64,000 bases of DNA, from assembly GCF_014652475.1 (NCBI RefSeq), contig NZ_BMYW01000006.1, positions 119,398 to 183,397 of the forward strand, in the 5' to 3' direction. The first letter of the stretch is position 1; each line of letters starts with the position of its first letter. Positions 48,985 to 58,040 of this stretch are shown piece after piece. This DNA comes from Vogesella alkaliphila. GTDB taxonomy: Bacteria; Pseudomonadota; Gammaproteobacteria; Burkholderiales; Chromobacteriaceae. The position numbers and the translations under genes are program-made. Under the pieces are notes generated by a model. It saw only the letters and a program-made list of their open reading frames with translations. It was not told the DNA's origin and ran no database searches.

Positions 48985-50039
48985 GCGTTCTTTTTGCTGC
49001 CGAGTATGAGTGAAATGAAGAACGGCATGCCGATGAGCGAGGTGACCACCCCGATGGGGAAGATCGCCCCCGGGATCAGCGTCTTGCTCACCACGGAGCT
49101 CGCGGACAGCATCAGCGCGCCGGCCAGCATCGACGCCGGCAGGAAGAAGCGCTGGTCCTCGCCGATCAGCATGCGTGCAATGTGCGGGCCGACCAGGCCG
49201 ACGAAGCCGATGGAACCGACGAAGGCCACCGGAAACGCGGCCAGCAGGCTGACCAGGATCAGGGTCTGGAAGCGCAGGCGGCGCACGTCCACGCCGAAAC
49301 TGGCGGCCTTGTCGTCGCCCAGGCGCAGCGCGGTGAGCGCCCACGCGCGTCTGGCGAAGACCGGCAGCGTGACCAGAATTACCAGGCACACCACGCCGAG
49401 CTTGGGCCAGGTGGCCTTGGTCAGACTGCCCATGGTCCAGAACACCACGGCGGCCACCGCCTGCTCGCTGGCGAAGTATTGCGCCAGCGCCAGCAGCGCG
49501 TTGAAGGTGAACACCAGCGCGATGCCGAGCAGCACGATGGTCTCGGCGCTCACGCCGCGGCGCAGGCTCAGCATGTGGATCAGCATCGCCGACAGCATCG
49601 CCATCAGGAAGGCGTTGAGCGGCACCATGTACTCGGCCGCGGCCGGAAACAGCTTGAGCCCGAATGCCAGCCCCAGGGCTGCGCCGAAGCTGGCGGCGGC
49701 GGAAATGCCGAGCGTGAACGGGCTGGCCAGCGGGTTGTTGAGGATGGTCTGCATCTGCGCACCGGCCAGCGACAGCGCGGCGCCCACCGCCAGCGCCATC
49801 AGCGCCACCGGCAGACGGATCTCCCACAGCACCACCCGGGTCTGCAAGGCGGCACTGTCCGGACGGAACAGCGCGTGCATCACGTCGCCCAGGCTGTAGC
49901 TGGCCGGGCCAAGCGCCAGGTCGAGCAGCAGGCTCAACAGCAGCAGGACAACGAAGGCCCCCAGCAGCAGGCGCTTCTTCTGCACCAGCCCGCGGTACGT
50001 CGCACTCCGGCTGGATGTGCTCATCTCGGCGGCGCTCAT
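48978..50039 (-). CDS. FecCD-family siderophore ABC transporter permease
   Basis: 353 residues from MSAAEMSTSSRSATYRG (MSTSSRS at 50024 is an alternative). About nine to ten membrane spans, with FecCD signatures LPVALMALAVGAALSLAGAQ, NNPLASPFTLGISAAASFGA, FVGLVGPHIARMLIGEDQR and the end GMPFFISLILGSKKNAW. Only one permease gene is present, so it probably forms a homodimer. The ATG overlaps the stop of the binding-protein gene by four bases. Confidence 0.92.
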   Translation of the reverse strand: MSAAEMSTSSRSATYRGLVQKKRLLLGAFVVLLLLSLLLDLALGPASYSLGDVMHALFRPDSAALQTRVVLWEIRLPVALMALAVGAALSLAGAQMQTILNNPLASPFTLGISAAASFGAALGLAFGLKLFPAAAEYMVPLNAFLMAMLSAMLIHMLSLRRGVSAETIVLLGIALVFTFNALLALAQYFASEQAVAAVVFWTMGSLTKATWPKLGVVCLVILVTLPVFARRAWALTALRLGDDKAASFGVDVRRLRFQTLILVSLLAAFPVAFVGSIGFVGLVGPHIARMLIGEDQRFFLPASMLAGALMLSASSVVSKTLIPGAIFPIGVVTSLIGMPFFISLILGSKKNAW

Positions 50040-51232
50040 GATTGCCCCTCCTTCTCGTGCAGGCTCACGAAATAGCCCGGCTGGTACGGAATCGGCAGGA
50101 AGCGCTCGTGCAGCTCGCGGAAGGTGGCATCGGGGTCGAGACCGGCGAACAGTTCGGGGTGAAACCACTTGGCCAGCTGCTGGATCGCCACGAACTGGTA
50201 CGGGCTGTTGTAGAACTGGTGCCAGATGGCGTGGAACGCGTGCTTCCGCTTGGCCGTGATGCCGGCGTAGGCCGGGCGGTTCGGGTAGGCGGCCAACTTG
50301 TGTGCGGCCTCCTTCAGGTTGGCCCCCGGCCCCACGCCCACCCAGCTGCCATTCGGCACGAACGCCTCCCAGTTGGCACTGGTCACCACCACCTGCTCAG
50401 GATCGGCGGCGATCACCTGCTCCGGGTTCAGCTGGCCGAACGTGCCACGGATCGCCTGCTTGGCGACGTTGTTGCCGCCCGCGATCTCCACGAAGCGTCC
50501 GAAGTTCTCGTTGCCGAAGCTCAGACAGCAATCCTCGGTGTAGCCGCCGATGCGCTCGATGAACACCCTGGGGCGCGCAGGCTGGCGGGCCTCGATCACG
50601 TCGGTGACGCGCTTGATCTGCTCGTTGTGGAACGCGATGAATGCCTCGGCGCGCTGTTCCTTGCCGAACAGCTTGCCGAACAGACGCATGGTCGGCTCGG
50701 TGTTTTCCATCGGGGCGTGACGGAAGTCCACGTACACCACCGGAATGTCGAGTGCGGCCAACTTCTCGATATAGCGCGCGTCTTCGGTGGCGCGCTGGGC
50801 CTCGATGTTCATCACGATCACGTCGGGCTTGAGCGCGATCGCCTGCTCGATATCGAAGGTGCCGTCCTCGAAGCCGCCGAAAGTGGGAAGGTCGGCGATC
50901 CCGGGAAACTTGCGCAGGTAGGCGCGATAGGTGTCCGGATCGGACTGGATCAGATCCTTGCGCCAGCCGGCGATACGCTTGAGCGGGTTGTCGGTATCGA
51001 GCGCGGCCACCAGGTACAACTGGCGCCCCTCACCCAGGATCACGCGCTGCACCGGCAGGCGTACCTGCACCTTGCGCCCGGCCAGGTCGGTGACCGTGGT
51101 GCGCCCCTCGGTAAGCACCTCGGACGCATCCGCCTTGGCCGGCCCCGTCATGAAGAACAGTCCCCCCAGCGCCGCCATCAGGCTGAGCGCCACGAGTACC
51201 ACCAGCGCCCGTCGGCGTTGAAATAGCATCAT
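50036..51232 (-). CDS. Periplasmic ferric-siderophore-binding protein
   Basis: 398 residues; signal anchor/peptide MMLFQRRRALVVLVALSLMAALGGLFF followed by AKA. Class III (FhuD/BtuF-like) two-lobe binding protein: TDLAGRKVQVRLPVQRVILGEG near residue 50, FEDGTFDIEQAIALKPDVIVMN near 125, and QFYNSPYQFVAIQQLAKWFHP near the C terminus. Captures the ferric siderophore in the periplasm for the downstream permease. ATG chosen for a GAGGA site. It lies 74 bases after the MFS gene and is coupled to the permease. Confidence 0.9.
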   Translation of the reverse strand: MMLFQRRRALVVLVALSLMAALGGLFFMTGPAKADASEVLTEGRTTVTDLAGRKVQVRLPVQRVILGEGRQLYLVAALDTDNPLKRIAGWRKDLIQSDPDTYRAYLRKFPGIADLPTFGGFEDGTFDIEQAIALKPDVIVMNIEAQRATEDARYIEKLAALDIPVVYVDFRHAPMENTEPTMRLFGKLFGKEQRAEAFIAFHNEQIKRVTDVIEARQPARPRVFIERIGGYTEDCCLSFGNENFGRFVEIAGGNNVAKQAIRGTFGQLNPEQVIAADPEQVVVTSANWEAFVPNGSWVGVGPGANLKEAAHKLAAYPNRPAYAGITAKRKHAFHAIWHQFYNSPYQFVAIQQLAKWFHPELFAGLDPDATFRELHERFLPIPYQPGYFVSLHEKEGQS

Positions 51233-51306
51233 CAATATCCTCAAAAAATAACTGCTTCATATTCGATTTGTCGCGCGACATTCCGGACCTGCTGCAGAAC
51301 GAGCGG

Positions 51307-52533
51307 CTACGCGCCCTGCTGCTGAGGCGCGGGCATGCGTTCCTTCCGCACCAGCAGCACCGCCGCCACGGCCAGCAGATAGCACGCCGCCACATAGAAG
51401 TAGGTGTATTGCAGCCCGAAGCTCTGCGTCAGCCAGCCGCCCAGCGCGATGCCGGTGATCGACGAGAACTGCGCGGTGCTCTGCGCCACCCCGAGCACGT
51501 AGCCCTGCCCCAGGCTGCCGGCCGACCTGGAAATCAGCGCCATCAGCACCGGCGTGGTCGCGCCAAGCAGCACGCCCCAGGCAAAGTGGATGGCAAAGAA
51601 GGCTCCGATGTCGCGCGTGATGCCGGCGGCAGCCGTCAACACCGCGCAGGCCATCGCCACATGGCCGATGCGGCGCAGCGCCAACGGCAAGCTGGCGTGC
51701 TCGAAGTAGCGCGCCCACAGCGAGGCGGACACGACGAAACCGAGCGCCAGCAGGCCATAGCACAAGCCCACCTGCCAGTTGCTCACCCCGAACACCGAAC
51801 TCACGTACAGCGAGAACGGCGTCTGGGTGATCATGCGACTGACCAGCAGGATGCCGGTCACCACCAGCAGCCCGGCGATCGGCGCGCGACGCCACGCGGA
51901 GGAAAGGTCGGCCGGCGCCGTGGTGGTAGCAGGTACGGCCCTGGCGACCGGCGCCACGCTAGGCAGCAGCAGCGCCACGGCGGCGGCGCAGGCGGCGCAC
52001 AGCACGGCGGCACCGATGTTGATCCAGCGGAAATTGGCATGGTCCAGGATCAGGCCACCCATCACCGCACCGGCCAGCGACCCGACGTTGGTGGATACCT
52101 GCAGATAGGCGAACAGGCGCGCCCGGCGCGCCGGCGACTCGATACTGACGCCATAGGCCTGTGCTGGCGCGATGAAGCCGGCGCAGGCCCCCTGCACGAA
52201 GCGCAAGGCCAGAATGGTCCACACATCCTGCGCGTAGGCCAGTGCCAACTGGGTCAGCGCGAGGCCGAGCAAGGCGCGGATCATCATCAGCTTGTGGCCG
52301 AAACGGTCGCCGACCCGGCCCCAGAACGCACTGGTGAGCACGATGCCGAGCATCGGTCCGACGTAGACGGCGACCCCCGCAAAGCCGAACTCCCAACTGG
52401 CGGTGCTGAGCGCCTTCAGGTGCAGCGGCCAGAACGGGCCGCTCATCTCCATGGCCCCCATCGACACCAGTTGAATCACGAACAGCAGGTGGACCAGACG
52501 CGACGCCGGCCCCGGTGCGACAACATTCGACAT
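51307..52533 (-). CDS. MFS transporter, probable siderophore exporter
   Basis: 408 residues, twelve predicted membrane helices. MFS loop 2-3 signature WGRVGDRFGHKLMMIRALLG near residue 72 is clear. It sits directly after the NIS synthetase (three bases between stop and start), the position of SbnD/FslB-type exporters in NIS siderophore operons, so export of the product is the likely role. The C terminus is basic (RKERMPAPQQQGA). Confidence 0.85.
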   Translation of the reverse strand: MSNVVAPGPASRLVHLLFVIQLVSMGAMEMSGPFWPLHLKALSTASWEFGFAGVAVYVGPMLGIVLTSAFWGRVGDRFGHKLMMIRALLGLALTQLALAYAQDVWTILALRFVQGACAGFIAPAQAYGVSIESPARRARLFAYLQVSTNVGSLAGAVMGGLILDHANFRWINIGAAVLCAACAAAVALLLPSVAPVARAVPATTTAPADLSSAWRRAPIAGLLVVTGILLVSRMITQTPFSLYVSSVFGVSNWQVGLCYGLLALGFVVSASLWARYFEHASLPLALRRIGHVAMACAVLTAAAGITRDIGAFFAIHFAWGVLLGATTPVLMALISRSAGSLGQGYVLGVAQSTAQFSSITGIALGGWLTQSFGLQYTYFYVAACYLLAVAAVLLVRKERMPAPQQQGA

Positions 52534-52536
52534 GGC

Positions 52537-54435
52537 TCAAGCCATCCGCAGCGGATTGGGCAGCTCATGCTGCAGCCGGTAGTCGGCGTACTTGAGCAAG
52601 TGCATGCGCAGCACCGAACGGGTGGACCACGGTTGCTCCAGGAAGGCCGTACGCTCGCGCAGCCACAGTTCCGGTTCGACACGCGCCCGGATGGCGTCGA
52701 ACGCGGCTTCTGTTTCTTCACGCAGGACTTCCCACAAGCGCGTCGGGGCCAGCGAGTATTGACGCGTCAGCAGCAAGGCCACTTCGTGCAGATGGCAGAC
52801 GAAGCATGCATCCACCACGAACGTGCGTACCGGCTCGATATCGTCGCTGAACACGGTCGGCAAAATCCCCGGATGCACGTAAGGCTTCAGTTCATAACCG
52901 CGCGCATTCAGCAGCGGTGCGTAAGTACGGCCATCGCCAAAGTCGCGAATGAGCAAGCTCCTGGGCATGCCGTCCGCATCGAACAGCACCGAAGTGTTCT
53001 GCTGATGCGCCTCGAGCGCAATGCCGTACAGCAGGTAGATGCTCAGCACCGGCCGGGTAACCACGCGCGCATAGTGGCGGAAATAGGCTTCCACCGCCAA
53101 GGCCGGGTCATCTGCCGCCCCGGCGCGCTCGATCAGCTCGGTAATGAGCGGGCGGCCGCTAGCCGGCCCGTCGGTCAGCAAGGCCGCCACGGTGATCGGC
53201 AACAGGCCGTCATTGCGGTCGAACGCTTCCTTGCTGGCGCGATACGCGACAGACAGGTGGCGGCCGGAGCGATCTTCCTGTTTCACCGCGTGCTTGTAAT
53301 GGAGCGCCACCTCTTCCGGGAAGATCTCGAGGGTGTGGCCGAAGCCGTTTTCGGCAGCCAGGATGCGCTGGATCAGGGCGCTGATGCGCGGCCCCATGTG
53401 GATCGACTTGGCCTGCAGGCTGCGCTGTTCGCTGGTCAGCCACAGCGCCATCGGCAACTTGATGAACGGTACCGTGCCCTGCAGCTGGGGCATCATGGTG
53501 CGGAACGACATGGTCGGACGCGTTTCGACATCGGGACCCTCCAGAATCAGGATGCCCTCCTCGATCTCGGCGGCGTACTCTAGGCGCACGAAATGGTCGA
53601 GGTGCCAGGAGTGGATCGGCAGCGGTAGCCAGTCGGCCTCGTTCAATCGTCTGGCGTTCAGACCCGCTTTCCAGTCGGCCCACAATGTCGGGAACTGCTC
53701 GGCAAACCAGTCGTGATAGCCAGGCACGTGCGGCATTCGCTCAAGGTAAGCGTGATCCGCGTGCAGCGCGGCGATGCGCACGGAAACCGTGGCGTTGAAT
53801 TCGGGCGACAGCGCCGCCACTTGCTCCGGGTTCAGGTCCGGCTTGGATTTCCAGGTCGGGTAGAACGGGTGCCCCTCAAGCGAGCCCCATTGATCGAGCA
53901 GCACCGCCGCTTCGCCGGTCGCGGCATGCCGGCGCAGATAGTCGGCGAACCCCTTGGCACCGGTCGCGGCAATGCGCTCGGCCAGTTCGGCATTCCACGC
54001 CTCACGGTAGATGCGCGCCAGGGCGTCGTTCGCAACACTGTTGGCCATGTCGGCTTTCAATCCGGCCACACCGTCGTCGCTGGGCGCGAAGTCGAAACTC
54101 TCGCGCAGGATGTCGATCAGTTGCGCCGCCGTCTCGATCGCCATGTGCGCGCCCTTGTGTTCGATCAGGGTGATGGCGCCGTGGTTGATGAAGGTGTTGG
54201 CCGGTGCCGCGTGCAGGTCCTCGAAATAAACCAGCGCCATCCGCTGCCACAGCGGTAGCCAGGCGCCCTGCCCGTGCGGGGCGAACACCAGCATGTCCTT
54301 GTCGATGATCTTCTCGGCGAACAGGCAGCGCACCACGCGGCGCAGTGCATTGCGCTCGGCGTTGCGTAGTGCGGTGGCTTCGTGTTCGGCGTGGAAGGCG
54401 TTGTCGGTTTGCAGTCGTTTCAGATTGGTTTTCAT
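52537..54435 (-). CDS. NIS siderophore synthetase (IucA/IucC family)
   Basis: 632 residues from MKTNLKRLQTDNAFHAEHEA. ATP-dependent condensation of a carboxylic acid (citrate or relative) with an amine or alcohol through an adenylate. Family motifs in order: EGHPFYPTWKSKPDL near residue 190, LPIHSWHLDHFV near 275, RPTMSFRTMM near 307, IKLPMALWLTSEQR near 325, and GIALEAHQQNTSVLFD then LIRDFGDGR near 480-505. The C-terminal FhuF-like ferric reductase domain is also covered (ACFVCHLHEVALLL). It is the only NIS synthetase in the window, so the product is probably assembled by one iterative enzyme as in rhizoferrin synthesis (inference). Confidence 0.93.
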   Translation of the reverse strand: MKTNLKRLQTDNAFHAEHEATALRNAERNALRRVVRCLFAEKIIDKDMLVFAPHGQGAWLPLWQRMALVYFEDLHAAPANTFINHGAITLIEHKGAHMAIETAAQLIDILRESFDFAPSDDGVAGLKADMANSVANDALARIYREAWNAELAERIAATGAKGFADYLRRHAATGEAAVLLDQWGSLEGHPFYPTWKSKPDLNPEQVAALSPEFNATVSVRIAALHADHAYLERMPHVPGYHDWFAEQFPTLWADWKAGLNARRLNEADWLPLPIHSWHLDHFVRLEYAAEIEEGILILEGPDVETRPTMSFRTMMPQLQGTVPFIKLPMALWLTSEQRSLQAKSIHMGPRISALIQRILAAENGFGHTLEIFPEEVALHYKHAVKQEDRSGRHLSVAYRASKEAFDRNDGLLPITVAALLTDGPASGRPLITELIERAGAADDPALAVEAYFRHYARVVTRPVLSIYLLYGIALEAHQQNTSVLFDADGMPRSLLIRDFGDGRTYAPLLNARGYELKPYVHPGILPTVFSDDIEPVRTFVVDACFVCHLHEVALLLTRQYSLAPTRLWEVLREETEAAFDAIRARVEPELWLRERTAFLEQPWSTRSVLRMHLLKYADYRLQHELPNPLRMA

Positions 54436-54440
54436 AGGTA

Positions 54441-55574
54441 TCAGGCCGGCCAGGTTTGCGGAAAATAGTCGAGCGCGGAGCTGCGCAGGCCTCCCATGTA
54501 GGCCACGTTCCAGTTGAAGATTTCTTCGATGTGCGACAGTTTGAGGTCCAGGCGTCGTCCCATCTCGACCAGTACCGCCAGGCCGAACGCGACGTCTTCG
54601 TGGAAGGCGCGGTTTTCCTTGTCGATCACGTAGCCGTCCACGGTTTTCATCATCGGCGCCTGGATAGAGTCGTAGGCCTGATTGGTGCGCAGCACCGACA
54701 GCATGGTGCGGGGATCGCGGATCTGTTCCTGATAGGCTGCGACGATTTCCTGCTTGAGCGGCAGCACCGACGACATGTCCACGCCCAGGCGCTGCTCGAC
54801 CGCCTTGCACAACAGCTGGCTCTCCTCGTCGCAGCGCTCGAGGAAATACGCGCCCAGTTCCGGGCAGTCGGTCCACCAGCACAGGGGTTCGGCGAACGGC
54901 TTGTCGTGCCACTGCGCATACGGCCCGATCAGGCCGTAGACCACCGACGGATGCATGATCGGATTGCCGGGGGTCAGCGTGATTTCCAGGTAGTGCGCGA
55001 GCAGTTCCACCGGCGCCGCGTACAGGCGCTGCAGGTGCGCCAGCAGCGCCTGACGCGCCGGTCCGCTTTCACGCTCGTGCGTGCCGACGTACAGCGTGCT
55101 CTTGGCCCCGCCCATCGCGACCGAAACACCGGGCTGCAGCGCGTAGGCGGTATGCGGCACGTCCTTCATGCCCCAGATCACCGCGTTGGGCCGCGCCGCC
55201 AGCGCCTTCTCGGCCAGCCAGTCGAAACCGCAGAAACCCGGAATCGCCCCGACGTACACCGGCTTGTGCTTGGGCAGGCTGCCGGCTATCGCGTGCAACA
55301 GCGCCGGCCGGGCCTGCGCCGGCACGGTGATGATCACCACGTCGGCGTCGGCCAGGGCCTCATCCGGGTCGCTCGATACGACGTCCAGGTGCGCCGACAG
55401 CGTTCCGCCTTCCGGCAGCAGCGCGCTGATGCCGGCGTGGGCGTGGCGCTCGATCACTTCCCGGTTGTTCGTGAGCAGCGACACCCGGATGCCGGGTAGT
55501 TGCTTGAACAGCACCGCGCTCAGATGGCCGGTGCGACCGCCACCGCAAATGACGACGTTGAGCTGAGCCATCAT
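54441..55574 (-). CDS. Octopine/nopaline-type opine dehydrogenase in the siderophore operon
   Basis: 377 residues. An N-terminal Rossmann domain has VVICGGGRTGHLSAVLFKQ (NAD(P) loop) at residues 7-25. The C-terminal opine dehydrogenase domain has the hallmark TPGNPIMHPSVVYGL near residue 185, carrying the catalytic His. Family enzymes join or split amino acid-keto acid secondary amines. In staphyloferrin B synthesis SbnB, from a different fold family, oxidatively splits the SbnA product into 2,3-diaminopropionate and 2-oxoglutarate. This gene occupies that slot, overlapping the SbnA homologue by four bases. A role in place of SbnB is inference. Confidence 0.82.
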   Translation of the reverse strand: MMAQLNVVICGGGRTGHLSAVLFKQLPGIRVSLLTNNREVIERHAHAGISALLPEGGTLSAHLDVVSSDPDEALADADVVIITVPAQARPALLHAIAGSLPKHKPVYVGAIPGFCGFDWLAEKALAARPNAVIWGMKDVPHTAYALQPGVSVAMGGAKSTLYVGTHERESGPARQALLAHLQRLYAAPVELLAHYLEITLTPGNPIMHPSVVYGLIGPYAQWHDKPFAEPLCWWTDCPELGAYFLERCDEESQLLCKAVEQRLGVDMSSVLPLKQEIVAAYQEQIRDPRTMLSVLRTNQAYDSIQAPMMKTVDGYVIDKENRAFHEDVAFGLAVLVEMGRRLDLKLSHIEEIFNWNVAYMGGLRSSALDYFPQTWPA

Positions 55575-56611
55575 GCGGCGCTCCGTTGCAGCAGGGTCGG
55601 CTGCGCACCCTCGATACCGTCCTGGCTCAGCCAGTCGTCCAGTTGCGCCCAGATTTGCGGGTCGAGCAGACCGCGCTCCTGCAGCCAGCTCTCGTTGTAC
55701 ACGGTGTGCAGGTATTTCTCGCCACCGTCCGCTACCGCCGCCACCACGTTGCCGCCGATCAAACCGCTGTGGATGAATTCCAGTGCCTTGTAGATCACGC
55801 CGCCGGTGGAGCCTCCCACCAGCAGCCCGGTACGCTGGGCGATGAAGCGCGCGGTTTCGAACGCTTGCGTATCGGACACCTGCACGCCGAGATCGATGCA
55901 GCTGTAGTCGAGCACCAGGCCGACGGTGTCGCCGGCCGGCGTGCCGGTACCGGATTGGTAATAAGGATGGCCAGGCTGACCGAACACGATGGAGCCGGCC
56001 GGCTCGACCGCGATGGTCTTGGTGTGCGGGTTGTGCACTTTCAGGCCACGCGCGATGCCGGTCATCGAACCACCGGTACCGACGCAGCCGACGTAGGCGT
56101 CCACGCCGCCCACCTCTTCGATCACCTCGCGCACAAAGTCGGAATAGCCGCCAGCGTTGGCCGCATTGTCCGACTGGTTCATGAACACCGCGCCGGGGAT
56201 CTGGCTGGCAAGCTCGGCCGCCAGGCGCTGGCGCTCCACCACCGCCACCTCGTCCTCGCGGAAGTTGCCTTCGACGTAGCGGATCTCGGCGCCGAGCGCG
56301 CGCATCACCGCGATCTTGTCCTGCGCGGCGTGGTGATCCACCACCGCGATAAAGCGCAGGCCGAATTCGATGGCGGCGATTGCCAGTCCGCAGCCGGTGT
56401 TGCCGGAGGAGGACTCCACCACCACACCACCCGGCTTGAGGCGGCCCGCCTTGAGCGCCGCAATCACCATATTGCGCGCCATGCGGTCCTTGATGCTGCC
56501 ACCGGGGTTGTTCTTCTCGATCTTGAGCAGCAGCTTGGAATGTTTGGCAGGAATGGAAATGCTCAGAACCGGGGTATTGCCGATCAGATCGGTCACTTTA
56601 TTCAGAATCAT
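55571..56611 (-). CDS. sbnA: SbnA-like PLP synthase (cysteine synthase family)
   Basis: 346 residues from MILNKVTDLIGNTPVLSIS, with a GGAG site. Fold type II PLP enzyme: the Schiff-base lysine is in KNNPGGSIKDRMARN near residue 45, and the substrate loop ESSSGNTGCGLAIAA is near 72. Phosphate-binding GCVGTGGSMTGIARGL and a C-terminal PLP site (LLVGGSTGGVIY) follow. Members of this subgroup (SbnA) make N-(1-amino-1-carboxyl-2-ethyl)-glutamate from O-phosphoserine and glutamate. Cysteine synthase CysK/CysM is the alternative. The operon context favours SbnA. Confidence 0.82.
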   Translation of the reverse strand: MILNKVTDLIGNTPVLSISIPAKHSKLLLKIEKNNPGGSIKDRMARNMVIAALKAGRLKPGGVVVESSSGNTGCGLAIAAIEFGLRFIAVVDHHAAQDKIAVMRALGAEIRYVEGNFREDEVAVVERQRLAAELASQIPGAVFMNQSDNAANAGGYSDFVREVIEEVGGVDAYVGCVGTGGSMTGIARGLKVHNPHTKTIAVEPAGSIVFGQPGHPYYQSGTGTPAGDTVGLVLDYSCIDLGVQVSDTQAFETARFIAQRTGLLVGGSTGGVIYKALEFIHSGLIGGNVVAAVADGGEKYLHTVYNESWLQERGLLDPQIWAQLDDWLSQDGIEGAQPTLLQRSAA

Positions 56612-56615
56612 CTCG

Positions 56616-58019
56616 TTACTCCATTCGATCGTCAGGGGAAACCACCGGCGCACCGGCCGCGTCGTAGATCACGGCGACGCGGCGCGGCATCGGGTGGCGG
56701 TGAAACTCGTTTTCCAGCAGGTCCATCTGGTAGCCGGCGGTGTTGGCGTACACCAGGAGGTCGCCGGCTTGCGGCATCGTGTTGAAAGCGACCAGGCGGT
56801 TGGTGATCACGTCGTCGTCCAGGCAGCTGTGGCCCGCGATGTAGGCCCGCACCGCTCTTTCCTCCGCGGCACGGGAAATCAGGACCGGATCGACCAGGAA
56901 TTCGGAAGCGAACCAGGTTTCGCAGGCACTGAAGCTGCTGCCTTCGACGAAGACCACCGGTCTGCCGCTTGCCAGTTGCTTGACACGGGTGACCCTGAAC
57001 ACCGACACGGCGCTCTGGTCGGCCAGGCTGCGCCCCGGTTCGAGCGCCAGAGTCAGCTGCTGGGTGTTGAGGTATCCGGCGATCGACAAGCCATCCACGC
57101 AAGGCGCCGCCAGCAGCTTGTCCAGCCACTCGCAGGCATCCATGCGCCCGCCGTATGGGTAAAACGACTCGGGCACCTTGCCGGTGCGGTAGTCGTCGCC
57201 GCTCTGCGCACGCAGGAATGCCTCGTAGACATCGGCATCGACATAGCGGATCGGCAGGCCACCGCCGATGTCGATGATTTTCGGATCGAGCCCCAACTCG
57301 CGCGCCGTCTCGACGTAGCGGGTCAGTTCTCGCACCGCCTGCGCACGCGGCTCAAAACCATAACCACCCAGATGAAAATGGAATCCCTCGAAGGCAACCC
57401 GGTGCTTCTGCTCTGAAAGCTGCCGCAGGCACTGCAACAGCTCATCCCCTCCCATGCCGAAGCGGCTTGCCGACGAGGCTGCAGGCCGGTAGCGCAGCAG
57501 CACTCGCGCCACGCTCCCATGGGCGGCCCTGTGCAGGCACGCTTCCAGATCCGTCAGCTCCTCGGCCGAATCCACCGAGATCAACGCCGCGTTGGCGATG
57601 AGCTCGGCGTGGAATTCGCGGGTCTTGGCCGGGCCGGTAGCGCACAGTCTGGCTGGGTCCACACCGGCACGCAGGGCGTCCCGCATCTCGTAGACGCTGG
57701 ACACATCCACACCGATACCGGCCTCCACCGCGGCGCGCACCAACGCCTGCGACTTATTGACCTTGGCCCCGTAAAACACGTCGTAGCGCACCTGATGCGC
57801 ACGCAACACCCTGCGCAACGCCTCGACGTTCTGTTTCAGGATGTGCGGCCAAACGATATTGAGCGGTGAGCCATAGCGTCCGACCATGTCCAACAGCGAC
57901 TGCGGCGAGGAGTACACGACTTCCGCGACGGCCGGATCCAGGATGGGCCGGAGCGCACCGGGCGCCCACGCCTTCAGGCACCTGGTGTCGGCTTCAGGGA
58001 GTTGGGTATTGCTTTGCAT
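56616..58019 (-). CDS. PLP-dependent decarboxylase of the SbnH/DAPDC/ODC fold
   Basis: 467 residues, fold type III (alanine racemase-like barrel). PLP lysine in YDVFYGAKVNKSQAL near residue 85, HFHLGGYG near 232, glycine-rich phosphate site IDIGGGLP near 265, EPGRSLADQS near 343, and the catalytic Cys region AGHSCLDDDVI near 405. In NIS pathways such enzymes decarboxylate diaminopropionate- or ornithine-derived units (SbnH, FslC). The stop is four bases before the sbnA-like start. A free-lysine or diaminopimelate activity is possible but less likely in this operon. Confidence 0.85.
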   Translation of the reverse strand: MQSNTQLPEADTRCLKAWAPGALRPILDPAVAEVVYSSPQSLLDMVGRYGSPLNIVWPHILKQNVEALRRVLRAHQVRYDVFYGAKVNKSQALVRAAVEAGIGVDVSSVYEMRDALRAGVDPARLCATGPAKTREFHAELIANAALISVDSAEELTDLEACLHRAAHGSVARVLLRYRPAASSASRFGMGGDELLQCLRQLSEQKHRVAFEGFHFHLGGYGFEPRAQAVRELTRYVETARELGLDPKIIDIGGGLPIRYVDADVYEAFLRAQSGDDYRTGKVPESFYPYGGRMDACEWLDKLLAAPCVDGLSIAGYLNTQQLTLALEPGRSLADQSAVSVFRVTRVKQLASGRPVVFVEGSSFSACETWFASEFLVDPVLISRAAEERAVRAYIAGHSCLDDDVITNRLVAFNTMPQAGDLLVYANTAGYQMDLLENEFHRHPMPRRVAVIYDAAGAPVVSPDDRME

Positions 58020-58040
58020 AGTCGACCTCCCCTACCCGGT

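Noticed and set aside
48205-49827. 540-residue minus-strand frame fused to the FecE-like ATPase
   Set aside because: Only the last 259 residues are the ATPase; the rest is an out-of-frame reading of the permease gene.
54441-55574. Dehydrogenase as staphylopine-type CntM
   Set aside because: No nicotianamine synthase-like CntL partner is present; the HPSVVYG signature is of the octopine/nopaline type and the neighbours are SbnA and NIS genes.
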